64,000 nucleotides of DNA from Thermostichus sp047462415. Its GTDB lineage: Bacteria; Cyanobacteriota; Cyanobacteriia; Thermostichales; Thermostichaceae. The stretch is taken from assembly GCF_047462415.1 (NCBI RefSeq), contig NZ_JANSJE010000005.1, forward strand, positions 62,001 to 126,000, read 5' to 3'. Positions 51,929 through 61,330 of this stretch are shown piece by piece. Below the pieces are notes generated by a model. That model was not told the DNA's origin. It made no database searches and saw nothing but the letters and a program-made list of their open reading frames with translations. Position 1 is the first letter of the stretch. Each line of letters begins with the position of its first letter. The position numbers and the translations under genes were made by a program.

Positions 51929-52705
51929 GTGGTACAGCCGAGAGTGGATGGTCTTTCCCAATGTCCGCCTGAGCCCGCCGTTTGCGCTCCTCGGACGGAG
52001 CCGTCAACCCCGCTGCCAGAGCTCCGGCTCGCCGACAGGACGGAATCGCTGTTGATGCAGCTAGAGCAGTGCTTCGGGATCCCTCAGCGCCCCCACACCC
52101 CCGACGGCCTTCCCCTCTATCCCGATCTCCTGGACGAGTTGGTGGGCACGGTTCTCTCCCAAAACACCACCGATTACAACAGCAGCCGTGCCTTCCGCGC
52201 CCTCAAAGCTGCCTTTCCCACCTGGGAGGCCGTCTTGGCTGCCGACCTGGCGGAGCTGGCCCAGGTGATCCGGCCCGGCGGCTTAGCCCACCTCAAGGCA
52301 GCCCGCATTCAGGAGATCCTGGCCGCCATTGGCGAGCGACGGGGATCCCTCAGTCTTGACTTTCTAAGAGACCTGGACGACGCCAGCGCCCTCGACTTTC
52401 TGCTCTCCCTAAAAGGGGTAGGGCTGAAGACCGCCACCTGTGTGTTGTTGTTCGGGCTAGGTCGGGATCTCTGCCCGGTAGATACCCACGTGCATCGAGT
52501 GGCCAACCGTCTGGGCTTGGTGCGGGCCAAACATCCCGACGACACCTTTGCTCAGCTTTCCCCGCAGATCCCCAAGGGCAAAGCCTACTCCCTGCATGTC
52601 AACTTCATCCGGCTGGGCAAGCGCATCTGCAAAGCGCGTATGCCCGAGTGTAGCCGCTGCCCGCTGCGTCGCACCTGCCCCTCTGCCCCCTTGCGGCAAC
52701 GTTGA
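51929..52705 (+). CDS. nth: Endonuclease III-type DNA glycosylase
   Basis: HhH-GPD base-excision enzyme removing oxidised pyrimidines or related lesions. 258 residues: LLDELVGTVLSQNTTDYNSSRAF, the helix-hairpin-helix FLLSLKGVGLKTATCVLLF with catalytic Lys position, CPVDTHVHRVANRLGL with the catalytic Asp, and a complete 4Fe-4S cluster C-x6-C-x2-C-x5-C (CKARMPECSRCPLRRTC). GTG 51929 gives a 40-residue poorly conserved lead; ATG 52055 is an alternative. Lies 20 bases after murG. Confidence 0.9.
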   Translation: MVQPRVDGLSQCPPEPAVCAPRTEPSTPLPELRLADRTESLLMQLEQCFGIPQRPHTPDGLPLYPDLLDELVGTVLSQNTTDYNSSRAFRALKAAFPTWEAVLAADLAELAQVIRPGGLAHLKAARIQEILAAIGERRGSLSLDFLRDLDDASALDFLLSLKGVGLKTATCVLLFGLGRDLCPVDTHVHRVANRLGLVRAKHPDDTFAQLSPQIPKGKAYSLHVNFIRLGKRICKARMPECSRCPLRRTCPSAPLRQR

Positions 52706-52721
52706 TCCCCGCAGCAGAGTT

Positions 52722-54536
52722 CTACGCAGAGGGGATCCCCTCTTGTCCGTTGCCCTGGGCTGGAGGAACTTCCGGCTCCAGGACTTGCCGCACAGATTCG
52801 ATCTCTTGGGAGAGCAACACCCGATCCCGCTCCAAGAGGCCGACCACATGCTCCGGATCCTCCCGCGAGACCACCGGCAACTGGCGCAAATCGTATTCGT
52901 ACATCGGCTCGGCAGCCACTGCCACCGCCTCATCGGGAAAGGTGGTGAGCACCGCCGATTGGCTGACCTGCTCTACTGTCAGCTCGGCCAATTCCCCAGC
53001 TTCCCTGTGAGCCAAAGCGCGCTCGAGGTCTTCCAGGGTGAGAATACCTCGCAGCCGCTCCTGGCCATCCACCACCAAGGCGCTATGGCACTTTTGTTGC
53101 AGCAAACGCTCCAGGGCCTCCCGCAGGGGCGTATCCTGCTGCAACAGCAGAGAAGGGGGTACCATCACCTCTTGCACCGTCAGGCCCTTGTTGGGCTCCT
53201 GGCCGCGACGGGCGGAAGGGTAGATGGCCGGTGAGTGCAACTGCTCCGCCAGCCAAATGCTCAAACCCACCGCCGCCATCACCGGCAGCGCGATGTGGTA
53301 GTCCCGCGTCATCTCAAACAGCAGCAAAATGGCCGTCAGCGGAGCCCGCACACTGGCCGCCAACACCGCCGCCATGCCCACCATGGCGTAAGCGGCAGGG
53401 GGAGAGAGGGCGATGGCGGGCAACACCTGTCCCAACACCTGGCCGTAGGCTGCCCCCAGCACCGCCCCCAGGAACAAAGCCGGCGCAAAGGTTCCCCCCA
53501 CAAAGCCGCTGGCCAGGCTCAAAGCGCTCAGCAACAGCTTGCCCAGCAAAAGCAGGCCCAGATGGCCAAGGGAAAAGGGCACAGCCTGCAAGATCGACTC
53601 AACGGTTTCATAGCCCACCCCCAACGCCAACGGGATCCCCAAGCCCGCCCAGCCCAGGATCCCACCTCCCAAAATGGGCTTGCTCCAAGCCGGCCAAGCG
53701 GCCAGGGGGCCACTGCCAAACAGGTGCTTGCCCCACTCCAGAGCGTAGCTGAAGGCCAGAGAAACCAGGCTGGCCAAAAAGCCCAAGCCAAGATAGAGGG
53801 GCACCTCCAGCAGGCTGTGGATCTCGTAGTCCGGCAAGACAAAAGCCGGCTGCGTAATGGTGGGCAAGAGAAAAGCCGGCTGCGCCCCCAACCCCACCTG
53901 GGCGACCAGGGCCGACACCACTGCCGCCAACACCACCACACTGACGGCAGAAGTGGTGAACGTGCGGGCCAAAGCCAGCTCCAGCGCCAAAAACACTCCG
54001 GCAATCGGCGCATTAAACCCCGCCGCCAGCCCCGCCGCCGCCCCCGCCGCCAGCAACAGTTGCACCCGCTCCCGCGAGAGGCGCAGGTTTTGCCCCAGCA
54101 GGGATCCCAACAAAGCGCCACTTTCCACACTGGGCGCTTCCGGGCCCAGGGAAGCCCCCGCGCCCAACGAGATGGCAGCCGCCAGGAGCTTGAGCGGGAT
54201 CCACCAGGGCTGAGGCGCCAAAGGACGAACGGAGCTCACCAGACTGGAGAGGCTCGAGTTGGGGAAGGGCACGACTGCTCCCAAAGCGCCGATCAGCAGA
54301 CCTCCCAGCACCGGCGCCAAAGCCAGAGACCAGGATCCCGGCAGCCACAGGCCATGGTGTTCTGCGGCTCTGCCGATGCCATCGACAAAGACGTCTTGCA
54401 GCAGATAGCGACACCAGCCGATCAGATAGCGAAACCCGACCACCAACAGCCCCGTGCATAGCCCCACTGCCGCCGCCAGCAGCAGAAGAAGGTTCTCAGA
54501 AGAGAGGCGCAGGCGGAGAGCGAGGGCGCTGCTCAT
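52722..54536 (-). CDS. ClC-type chloride channel/antiporter with C-terminal CBS pair
   Basis: 604 residues. About 11 hydrophobic helices (1-420), then two CBS domains (about 445-580). The ClC motifs: GASLGPEAPSVESGALLG corresponds to the GxEGP motif with gating Glu, and GFVGGTFAPALFLGAVLGA to GxFxP. The first filter motif, GSGIP in most ClCs, reads PNSSLSSLVSSV here. CBS2 includes DEAVAVAAEPMYEYDLRQLPVV. Expected to move chloride or another anion, possibly coupled to protons and gated by nucleotide. 7 bases downstream of map on the same strand. Confidence 0.9.
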   Translation of the reverse strand: MSSALALRLRLSSENLLLLLAAAVGLCTGLLVVGFRYLIGWCRYLLQDVFVDGIGRAAEHHGLWLPGSWSLALAPVLGGLLIGALGAVVPFPNSSLSSLVSSVRPLAPQPWWIPLKLLAAAISLGAGASLGPEAPSVESGALLGSLLGQNLRLSRERVQLLLAAGAAAGLAAGFNAPIAGVFLALELALARTFTTSAVSVVVLAAVVSALVAQVGLGAQPAFLLPTITQPAFVLPDYEIHSLLEVPLYLGLGFLASLVSLAFSYALEWGKHLFGSGPLAAWPAWSKPILGGGILGWAGLGIPLALGVGYETVESILQAVPFSLGHLGLLLLGKLLLSALSLASGFVGGTFAPALFLGAVLGAAYGQVLGQVLPAIALSPPAAYAMVGMAAVLAASVRAPLTAILLLFEMTRDYHIALPVMAAVGLSIWLAEQLHSPAIYPSARRGQEPNKGLTVQEVMVPPSLLLQQDTPLREALERLLQQKCHSALVVDGQERLRGILTLEDLERALAHREAGELAELTVEQVSQSAVLTTFPDEAVAVAAEPMYEYDLRQLPVVSREDPEHVVGLLERDRVLLSQEIESVRQVLEPEVPPAQGNGQEGIPSA

Positions 54537-54543
54537 GATCGGC

Positions 54544-55419
54544 TCAAGGGCTTGGGGAAGGCAGGGTCAAGATCTCTACGCCAGTTTCGGTGACGGCAAC
54601 CGTATGTTCGAATTGCGCCGAAAGCTTGCCGTCCAAAGTAACAGCCGTCCACTTGTCGGGGAGCACCTTCACCTCCCAAGTGCCCTCGTTGATCATCGGC
54701 TCGATGGTGAACACCATGCCGGGGCGGAGCTTCTCCCCTTTCCCTCGTTCGCCGTAGTGGGGGATCTGGGGGGCCGTGTGAAACTGCCGTCCCACCCCAT
54801 GCCCGACAAAATCCCGCACCACGCTGTAGCCCTGGGATTCGGCATATTCTTGAATGGCAGCGCCAATGTCGCCGACCCTCCCCCCCGGCTTGACGGCGGC
54901 AATGCCCCGCCGCAGACATTCTTCGGTTACCTCCACCAAGCGCCGCGCCCGCTCAGAAGGCTGTCCGACAAAGAACGTTTTGGAGGTATCGCCGTGGTAG
55001 CCATCCAAAACCGGCGTCACATCGATGTTGATGATGTCGCCTTCTCGCAAAACCTGCTTGGGGCTGGGAATGCCGTGGCAGACCACGTGGTTGACGCTGG
55101 TGCAGATGGACTTGGGAAAGCCGTGGTAGCCCAGAGGGGCGCTTCTGGCCCCATGGGCCCGTGTCCAGCGCTCCGCCTCGTCGTTGAGCTCTTGAGTGGT
55201 AATCCCCGGCCGCACCAGCGGCTCTAGGTGCTTGAGCAGATCTGCCGCCAGGCGACAAGCCCGCCGCATCTTCTCCAGTTCCCGCGCCGAGAGCAACACA
55301 ATGGGCTGGGGAGCTTGCGCGAGCTGGCTCATGCCCGTCTGCAAAGCGGATCCCAACTGCTCTCCCCATCGCTGAGAGCGACGGCTGAGATCTGTTAACA
55401 ACGCTCGCATGTCTTCCAT
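54544..55419 (-). CDS. map: Methionine aminopeptidase, type I
   Basis: Removes the initiator methionine. 291 residues with a 40-residue N-terminal extension (about 30 before a SAR/AREL block). Metal and substrate ligands are in place: NHVVCHGIP (His), INIDVTPVLDGYHGDTSKTF (two Asp), GHGVGRQFHTAPQIPHYG (His), MVFTIEPMI (Glu) and the last Glu in VAVTETGVEILT. No SEC-C zinc motif is visible in the extension. Start ATG 55419. Probably co-transcribed with the ClC gene. Confidence 0.95.
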   Translation of the reverse strand: MEDMRALLTDLSRRSQRWGEQLGSALQTGMSQLAQAPQPIVLLSARELEKMRRACRLAADLLKHLEPLVRPGITTQELNDEAERWTRAHGARSAPLGYHGFPKSICTSVNHVVCHGIPSPKQVLREGDIINIDVTPVLDGYHGDTSKTFFVGQPSERARRLVEVTEECLRRGIAAVKPGGRVGDIGAAIQEYAESQGYSVVRDFVGHGVGRQFHTAPQIPHYGERGKGEKLRPGMVFTIEPMINEGTWEVKVLPDKWTAVTLDGKLSAQFEHTVAVTETGVEILTLPSPSP

Positions 55420-55523
55420 GATCAGACCTTAGATTAGACTTAATCTGTGAAAATTGTTCGCGTCAGCGGCGTGTAGCACCTCGAACCTCTGCCCCCGTCC
55501 AGGATGGGTTTGAGTTGAGGTAC

Positions 55524-56102
55524 TCACTCACAGATTCTCTGCCGCCGACGAATCCGCTGCACCAACCACAGCCCCAGAAAATAGCTGACGAGAGCTCCCC
55601 AAAAGCCGACAAACGCACAACCGACAAACAGCGTGCCCGACACCTCCAGGCCCCACTGCATCCAGTTTCGCCAAGTGGCCGCCACCAGCTCTGTGGTGGG
55701 AAGGACAGTCCGGGATCCCAGCAGCCATTCTCCCACCTGATAGTTAAAGGCATAGATGGGCACATAGGTGAGGGGATTGCTCACCCAGGTTCCTGCTGCC
55801 GCTACTAACTTATTGCCTCGAAATGGAATGGCCAGCACCAGAGCAGCCAGGGTTTGAAAGCCAAAAATCGGGAAGCAGCCGGCAAAAACCCCTACCGCCA
55901 AGCCGCGGGCAATTTCCTTGGGCGACGATTGCAGCCGCAACAGCCGCAGGTAAAGATAGCGCAGCCAACGCTTCCAGGCAGAACCCTGGCGGGCCGAGGT
56001 CGGCCCCAGTTGAGATCCAGAGTAGGAGCGGGAATAAAGCCCAGGGGATCCCGACGAAGGTTCAGAGAAAGAGGGCAACCTCAACCAAAAGAGGGGGCTC
56101 AT
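55524..56102 (-). CDS. DUF2062 membrane protein
   Basis: 192 residues. A 45-residue Ser/Gly/Pro-rich N-terminus precedes the DUF2062 core: LYLRLLRLQSSPKEIARGLAVGVFAGCFPIFGFQTLAALVLAIPFRGNKLVAAAGTWVSNPLTYVPIYAFNYQVGEWLLG. Two or three membrane helices. Function unknown; homologues are small membrane proteins often near glycosyltransferases. C-terminal helix LFVGCAFVGFWGALVSYFLGLWLV followed by a basic tail (RIRRRQRI). Confidence 0.88.
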   Translation of the reverse strand: MSPLFWLRLPSFSEPSSGSPGLYSRSYSGSQLGPTSARQGSAWKRWLRYLYLRLLRLQSSPKEIARGLAVGVFAGCFPIFGFQTLAALVLAIPFRGNKLVAAAGTWVSNPLTYVPIYAFNYQVGEWLLGSRTVLPTTELVAATWRNWMQWGLEVSGTLFVGCAFVGFWGALVSYFLGLWLVQRIRRRQRICE

Positions 56103-56223
56103 GGTGGCAAAAAGGGCAACGGAGGGAAGGTGTTAACTCCTGTAAATCCAGTGTATCTTTCCTGCCGTCGGCAAATCCAGGTCGGCAGCAACAGGATGAG
56201 GCTGGAGGATCCATTGAAGGGCG

Positions 56224-56373
56224 CTAGCTGAGCTTGTCCACCAAGGCCAGCACGAAGTGAAGACTCAAGTAGGAAACCAGCGCCACCAAAAACAGGAACA
56301 GGGCAATGCTCAGCCCAGATCGCAGGGCGACCCATTCTCTCTTGGGGTCAGGCTTTTCGGGGGGAGTTGTCAT
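56224..56373 (-). CDS. Small single-helix membrane protein in the cytochrome oxidase operon
   Basis: 49 residues from ATG 56373, whose A is the last base of nothing but overlaps the ctaE stop as TGATG, so it is translated after ctaE. N-terminus polar (TTPPEKPDPKREWVALRSG), then one membrane helix (LSIALFLFLVALVSYLSLHFVLALV). Size, operon place and topology resemble small accessory or subunit IV-like proteins of bacterial oxidases, but I do not recognise a named family. The role in the oxidase is inferred from position. Confidence 0.75.
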   Translation of the reverse strand: MTTPPEKPDPKREWVALRSGLSIALFLFLVALVSYLSLHFVLALVDKLS

Positions 56374-56996
56374 CAGAGCAAGTAGAGCAGGATAAACAAC
56401 ACAATCCAAACTCCGTCCACAAAGTGCCAGTAGATCTCAGCAGCCTCGACGCCAAAGTAGTGTTGGGCGCTGTAGTGGCCCGGCTTCAGGGATCGCCAGA
56501 GCACCGCCAAAATAAACAGCAACCCCGCCGCCACGTGCAGCCCGTGGAACCCCGTCAAGACATAGAAGGTACTGGCAAACAAGTTGGTGGTGAGGCCAAA
56601 CTCCAGGTGGCTGTACTCGTAGAGCTGCCCGGCCAGGAAGATGGCCCCCATCAGGGCAGTGAGGGCAAACCACAGCCGCAATCCCTTGACGTTATTGGCC
56701 TGGATGGCAGGCTTGGCCTGGTGGATAACCAAGCTGCTGGCGAGCAAAATTGCCGTGTTGATCCCAGGCAAGAGCAATTCCCGCTCCGGCGTCCCTTCCG
56801 GCGGCCAGACCGGGGCCGTGAGGCTGTAGGCCAAATAGGCCATGAACAGGCCCAAGAACAGACAGCCTTCCGCTACCAGGAACATCAGCAGACCAAAAAC
56901 GCGATGATCTGGGTGCTCGGCATGAGCGGCATGGGCCTTAGTGTGGCCGACCATCAAGGCATCAGAAGCGAGGGATCCTTGCATATTCCTGTCCAC
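56373..56996 (-). CDS. ctaE: Cytochrome c oxidase subunit III
   Basis: 207 residues, five membrane helices, the short bacterial form of subunit III. Visible: HPDHRVFGLLMFLVAEGCLFLGLFMAYLAY (conserved Glu in helix), FVLTGFHGLHVAAGLLFILAVL and VEAAEIYWHFVDGVWIVLFILLYLL, the C-terminal signature. Stabilises subunit I of the aa3-type oxidase. Upstream neighbour ctaD ends 120 bases before it. Confidence 0.95.
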   Translation of the reverse strand: MDRNMQGSLASDALMVGHTKAHAAHAEHPDHRVFGLLMFLVAEGCLFLGLFMAYLAYSLTAPVWPPEGTPERELLLPGINTAILLASSLVIHQAKPAIQANNVKGLRLWFALTALMGAIFLAGQLYEYSHLEFGLTTNLFASTFYVLTGFHGLHVAAGLLFILAVLWRSLKPGHYSAQHYFGVEAAEIYWHFVDGVWIVLFILLYLL

Positions 56997-57115
56997 TTAA
57001 AATCAATTTTCGCCAAATTCCAGAGACTTCTCGAAACTGTAGGGGCAGCCCAGCCAAGATCAAGACGGGAATACCCGACGAGCAGAGGATGGATACCCAG
57101 CGGGCAAGTCTCCTG

Positions 57116-58816
57116 CTAAGAAGAAGTAGGCTCCGCCTCAGCCAGCTCCCGCAAGCTCTGCAACTGGGCGGCCAAGTAATCCAAAGTCTCCTTGCTGTGC
57201 AGGCCGTAGTCGTAGGGGCCAGTTAGCAGGATGGGATCCCCGTAGAAGTTGTGGGCAGGCGGTGGGGAAGAAGTTGTCCACTCCAGAGTTAGAGCCTGCC
57301 AGGGGTTGTCTCCGGCCTTGGGCCCAGCTACCCAAGAGTAGATGGCGTTCACCAAGAAGGGCAGCGTGGAGATGGCCAGAATGAAAGCCCCCACCGAGCT
57401 AATCCAGTTGAGGTCGGCAAATTGCGGGTCGTACTGAGCCACGCGGCGGGGCATGCCCATTAGACCCAGCTTGTGCATCGGCAAAAAGCACATGTTGAAG
57501 CCGACAAAGGTCAGCGCAAAATGCACCCGTCCCCAGAACTCGTTCAGCAGCCGGCCGGTCATCTTGGGGAACCAGTGGTAGAGGCCGGCATAGATGCCGA
57601 ACACGCTGCCGCCAAACAACACGTAGTGCAGGTGGGCCACCACAAAGTAGGTGTCGTGGACGTGGATATCCAACGGCACCGAAGCAAGGATGATCCCGCT
57701 CAAGCCGCCGATGACAAACATGGAGATAAAGCCCATGCCAAACAACATGGCCGTCCGGTAGTGGATCTTGCCGCCCCAGAGAGTGGCCAGCCAGCTAAAC
57801 ACCTTGATCCCGGTGGGAACGGCAATGGCCATGGTGGCGATCATGAAGAACACCCGCATCCAGTCGGGGGTACCGCTGGTAAACATGTGGTGAACCCAGA
57901 CAATCAAGCCCAAAAAGCAGATGGCCAAGCTGGAGTAGGCAATGGCTTTGTAGGCAAAGATGGGCTTGCGGGCATGCACCGGCAAGATCTCCGAGATCAT
58001 GCCGAACACCGGCAGAACCATGATGTACACCGCCGGGTGGGAGTAAAACCAGAACATGTGCTGGTACACCACCGGATCCCCGCCGCCGCTGGGGTTGAAG
58101 AAGGCCGTGCCCGCCAACAGGTCAAAGCTAAGCAGGATCAGCGCCCCAGCCAGAACCGGCGTCGCGATGAGAGTGATGATGGAAGCAGCCAGCATCGCCC
58201 AGCAAAACAGAGGCATATCCTCCATCTTCATGCCGGGCATGCGCATCTTGAGGATGGTTGTAATAAAGTTCACGGCCCCCAGAATGGAAGAGGTTCCGCC
58301 TAACAAAATGCTCAGGATCCAGAGTTCTTCTCCCACTTTGCCACTGATGAGGCTCAGCGGCGGATACGAGGTCCAACCCGCTGCCGGGGCCTCGAGGAAG
58401 AGGCTGGCCAGCAGCAAAAGGCCGCTGGGTGGAATTAGCCAAAAGGCGACGGCGTTTAGCCTAGGAAAAGCCATGTCCCGCGCCCCGATCATCAGCGGCA
58501 CCAGGTAGTTGCCAAAGCCCCCCATCAAAGCCGGGACAATCCACAAAAAGATCATGATTGTGGCGTGCAAGGTAAAGGCGCCGTTGTAGCGCTCAAAACC
58601 GAGAAAGTCGGCTTCGGGGGTGGCCAGCTCGGCCCGCACGGCTGTAGCCAGCGCTCCCCCCACCAAGTAGAAGAAAAAGGTGGTCACCAAATACTGGATC
58701 CCGATCACCTTGTGGTCGGTGGAGAAGGTAAAAAAGCGCCACCAGGGCTCGGCGGCAGGCTCCAGGCTGGCTTTGGGGGCGGCGGCAAAGGTGGGATTGT
58801 CCTGTAGCTGGGTCAT
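57116..58816 (-). CDS. ctaD: Cytochrome c oxidase subunit I
   Basis: Catalytic subunit with haem a and the haem-copper centre; reduces oxygen to water and pumps protons. 566 residues, 12 membrane helices. FTLHATIMIFLWIVPALMGGFGNYLVPLMIGARDMAFPRLN, HMFWFYSHPAVYIMVLPVFGMISEI (His-Tyr crosslink region), IVWVHHMFTSG (copper B His pair), and HVHDTYFVVAHLHYVLFGG (haem ligands). Full length. In cyanobacteria this is the main respiratory terminal oxidase. Confidence 0.97.
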   Translation of the reverse strand: MTQLQDNPTFAAAPKASLEPAAEPWWRFFTFSTDHKVIGIQYLVTTFFFYLVGGALATAVRAELATPEADFLGFERYNGAFTLHATIMIFLWIVPALMGGFGNYLVPLMIGARDMAFPRLNAVAFWLIPPSGLLLLASLFLEAPAAGWTSYPPLSLISGKVGEELWILSILLGGTSSILGAVNFITTILKMRMPGMKMEDMPLFCWAMLAASIITLIATPVLAGALILLSFDLLAGTAFFNPSGGGDPVVYQHMFWFYSHPAVYIMVLPVFGMISEILPVHARKPIFAYKAIAYSSLAICFLGLIVWVHHMFTSGTPDWMRVFFMIATMAIAVPTGIKVFSWLATLWGGKIHYRTAMLFGMGFISMFVIGGLSGIILASVPLDIHVHDTYFVVAHLHYVLFGGSVFGIYAGLYHWFPKMTGRLLNEFWGRVHFALTFVGFNMCFLPMHKLGLMGMPRRVAQYDPQFADLNWISSVGAFILAISTLPFLVNAIYSWVAGPKAGDNPWQALTLEWTTSSPPPAHNFYGDPILLTGPYDYGLHSKETLDYLAAQLQSLRELAEAEPTSS

Positions 58817-58872
58817 GGCAAAAGGCTCCTACTGGCGTCACCAGAACGTCCGTCAAGGGGAAAGGGATCTCT

Positions 58873-59883
58873 CTAGCCCGCTGAGGGAAGGGATCCCGTT
58901 TGCGTCAGCGAGAGGGAGTCCTTGGGCAGTTGGAGTAGATCAGCAGGCGAGAGGCCCAAACGCTGCTGGTGAACTTGGACAAAGGCAGATTGTGGGTGAG
59001 GGTGGCGCTCAGCCAAGGCCAGGGCGCCGGTTCCGCCCCGAGCAGCCACAATTTGCTCCTGCTGCCAGCGCTCGAACTCTTCCGGCGTCTCCACAATCAG
59101 TTGCCCAGCCATCACCCCATGGTAGGGGCCGCATAGCTCGGCACAGATGATGGGATAGGTTCCTAGCTGCGTGGGCACAAACTCTAGGTGAGTCTCTCGG
59201 CCAGGGATCAGATCCTGCTTGAGGCGAAATTGCGGCACCCAGAAAGCGTGGTTGACATCCATAGCCGTCATGTTCAAGCGCACCCGCTTGTTAAGAGGCA
59301 GGTGCAGCTCACCGGCCACCAAACCCGACTCCGGATAGGTGAACATCCAGGCATATTGCATGCCCTGAACTTGAACCACCAGCTCTGGCCGGCCTGTTTC
59401 TTTTCCGGGCAGCACTGCAGGGGTGTAAGCATAGCCCGGATCCCCGGCTTCTGCCTCGTAGGCAGACCCCATCGCCATGGCCGCGTGGACGTGGCCGCCA
59501 ACATCGGCGCCCCCATACACCGCTTGATAGACATCGAGACTGGCCAGGCCCAACCAGAGGATGATCACCGCCGGCACCGCCGTCCACACGATCTCCAGCA
59601 GCACGTTGCCGTGGTTGGGATCCCCATCTCCTCGATCGCCCCGCCGCTTACGGTAGCGGATAATGCAGTAGAGGAGTACCCCTTGCACCACCAAGAAGAT
59701 CCCGGTGGCGATGGTGATCGTGCTGTTGAAGAGGCTATCGAACAAGGGAGCCGAGTTGGCAGCCGCTTCCGGAAGCAGATGGTGATTTTGGCCATACCAG
59801 AGACTGGCCAGGGTCAGCAGAACTCCGATACCCACCAAAAGGATGTTGCTCAGGGCACTCACGACTGCTTTTCCCCACTGCAA
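58873..59883 (-). CDS. ctaC: Cytochrome c oxidase subunit II
   Basis: Accepts electrons from cytochrome c or plastocyanin at the CuA site. 336 residues: two membrane helices at about 8-28 and 57-75, then a cupredoxin domain with MTAMDVNHAFWVPQFRLKQDLIPGRE and the CuA ligands in PIICAELCGPYHGVMAG (C-x3-C-x3-H-x2-M). The C-terminal 70 residues are a polar extension. First gene of the ctaC-ctaD-ctaE-small-protein group on the minus strand, 56 bases before ctaD. Confidence 0.96.
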   Translation of the reverse strand: MQWGKAVVSALSNILLVGIGVLLTLASLWYGQNHHLLPEAAANSAPLFDSLFNSTITIATGIFLVVQGVLLYCIIRYRKRRGDRGDGDPNHGNVLLEIVWTAVPAVIILWLGLASLDVYQAVYGGADVGGHVHAAMAMGSAYEAEAGDPGYAYTPAVLPGKETGRPELVVQVQGMQYAWMFTYPESGLVAGELHLPLNKRVRLNMTAMDVNHAFWVPQFRLKQDLIPGRETHLEFVPTQLGTYPIICAELCGPYHGVMAGQLIVETPEEFERWQQEQIVAARGGTGALALAERHPHPQSAFVQVHQQRLGLSPADLLQLPKDSLSLTQTGSLPSAG

Positions 59884-60175
59884 GAAAGGCTTACTCCAGC
59901 AGATTGCCCAATAGGGCCTGCCGGATTGAACTTGGCTTTTTATACCTCTCAGATGCTAGCTCACAGGAATCGGAGAGGATGGCTCAGGCTTATGGATCTC
60001 TTCAGGATCTTCCAGGGATCGGCAGTTTCGGCAGACCTGCGCAGGGGCCGTACTACACGACTCTGGTGGAGAGGCATCTCTCCGAACAGAGGTTCTCGTT
60101 GCCCGTAGCCTGAGGTAGCGTGGGATAACCCCGCCAGTTGGGGGGTTAGAGAGATTCTGCACCGTTGTTTCGCCA
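59884..60175. promoter_or_regulatory. Divergent gap between ctaC and glcE
   Basis: 292 bases holding the 5' regions of the oxidase operon and glcE. I see no gene: short frames on both strands overlap and have no ribosome binding site of note. No clear operator stands out. Confidence 0.3.
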
Positions 60176-61330
60176 ATGTCTTTTCCCCATTCATCGGCGA
60201 CCTTTCTATCTGGCTTAGGGGATCCCCTGCCGATCCAAACCCCATCGACCGTCTCGGAGTTGGCCGGCATCCTCAAGGAGTGCCAGGGGCGGAAGGTGCT
60301 GCCGCTGGGGCAGGGGAGCAAGTGGAGCTGGGCCCAGGTTGCCGAGCCGGTGGATCTGGCTCTCAGCACCTCTGGCTTACGCCGGCTTATCGACCATGCG
60401 GCTGCCGATCTCACCGTCACGGTGGAAGCCGGTATGACCCTGGCAGAACTGCAACCCATCTTGGCAGAGCGGGGGCAATGGTGGCCGGTGGATCCCCTCT
60501 ATCCAGATCGGGCCACCCTAGGGGGCATCATCGCCACCGCCGATACAGGTTCTCTGCGCTGGCGCTACGGTGGGATCCGCGACTTGCTGCTGGGCATAAC
60601 CTGGGTGCGGGCGGATGGGGAGGTGGCCAAAGCAGGCGGGCGGGTTGTCAAGAATGTTGCCGGCTACGACCTGATGAAGCTGTTCACCGGATCCCTGGGC
60701 AGTTTGGGGATTCTGACCCAGGTAACCCTGCGGCTTTATCCTTTGCCAGCAGCCCAGTCTGCGTTGCTGGCTACGGGATCCCTGCCGGAGTTGGAGGTCT
60801 TGTGTCGGCAGGCGCTGACCGGCCCGGTTAACCCTGTGGGAGTGGATCTCTGGCTGAGGGCAGGGGGAGCTCAGGCCTGGCTCAGCTTTCATGGCTCGCA
60901 GCGAGCGGTTGCCCAACAGATGACCCAAATGCGGCGGCTGGCCCCCGCAGGGCTAACTTTGCAGGAAGTGAGTCCCAGCTCTCTGCCCCTGCCTCAACCC
61001 GGCTCAGAGGCGGTGCTGGCCAAGTTTGGGTGCCTGCCCAACCAGAGCCTGGCCACATTGGAGCAGTTTCAAGCTCTGTTTCCCGAGGCGCAGGTGCAAC
61101 TGCACCGCGGCTGTGGGCTGGGACGGGCTTGGCTGGTTCAGCCAGAAGTGGGATCCCTGCTGCAACTGCAGCGCCACCTCAAGTCTGTGGGCGGATTTCT
61201 CCTGCTTCTGGAAGCCCCACCGGCCCTGAAGCGGGCTCTTCCCCCCGACTTTGGCCCAGCCACCAGCTTGATGCGCAGGCTGAAGCAGCAATTCGACCCC
61301 ACCGGCACCTTTAGCCCCAGTTGGATATGA
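60176..61330 (+). CDS. glcE: Glycolate oxidase FAD-binding subunit
   Basis: 384 residues of the FAD/PCMH family. FAD-binding: VLPLGQGSKWSWAQ, LTVTVEAGMTLAELQPIL, ATLGGIIATADTGSLRWRYGGIRDLLLGITWVRADGEV and GGRVVKNVAGYDLMKLFTGSLGSLGILTQVTLRLYP. Shorter than GlcD and lacking its C-terminal extension, so GlcE is favoured. Works with GlcD and GlcF in glycolate oxidation. glcF is at 29239 and glcD is not in the window. A short frame upstream suggests nothing. Confidence 0.9.
   Translation: MSFPHSSATFLSGLGDPLPIQTPSTVSELAGILKECQGRKVLPLGQGSKWSWAQVAEPVDLALSTSGLRRLIDHAAADLTVTVEAGMTLAELQPILAERGQWWPVDPLYPDRATLGGIIATADTGSLRWRYGGIRDLLLGITWVRADGEVAKAGGRVVKNVAGYDLMKLFTGSLGSLGILTQVTLRLYPLPAAQSALLATGSLPELEVLCRQALTGPVNPVGVDLWLRAGGAQAWLSFHGSQRAVAQQMTQMRRLAPAGLTLQEVSPSSLPLPQPGSEAVLAKFGCLPNQSLATLEQFQALFPEAQVQLHRGCGLGRAWLVQPEVGSLLQLQRHLKSVGGFLLLLEAPPALKRALPPDFGPATSLMRRLKQQFDPTGTFSPSWI

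Noticed and set aside
53235..54461. 408-residue plus-strand frame rich in Gln, Arg and Pro
   Set aside because: Antisense shadow of the ClC channel gene; composition is typical of a reverse-frame artefact.
57473..58303. 276-residue His/Gln-rich plus-strand frame
   Set aside because: Antisense to ctaD, whose haem ligands are complete.
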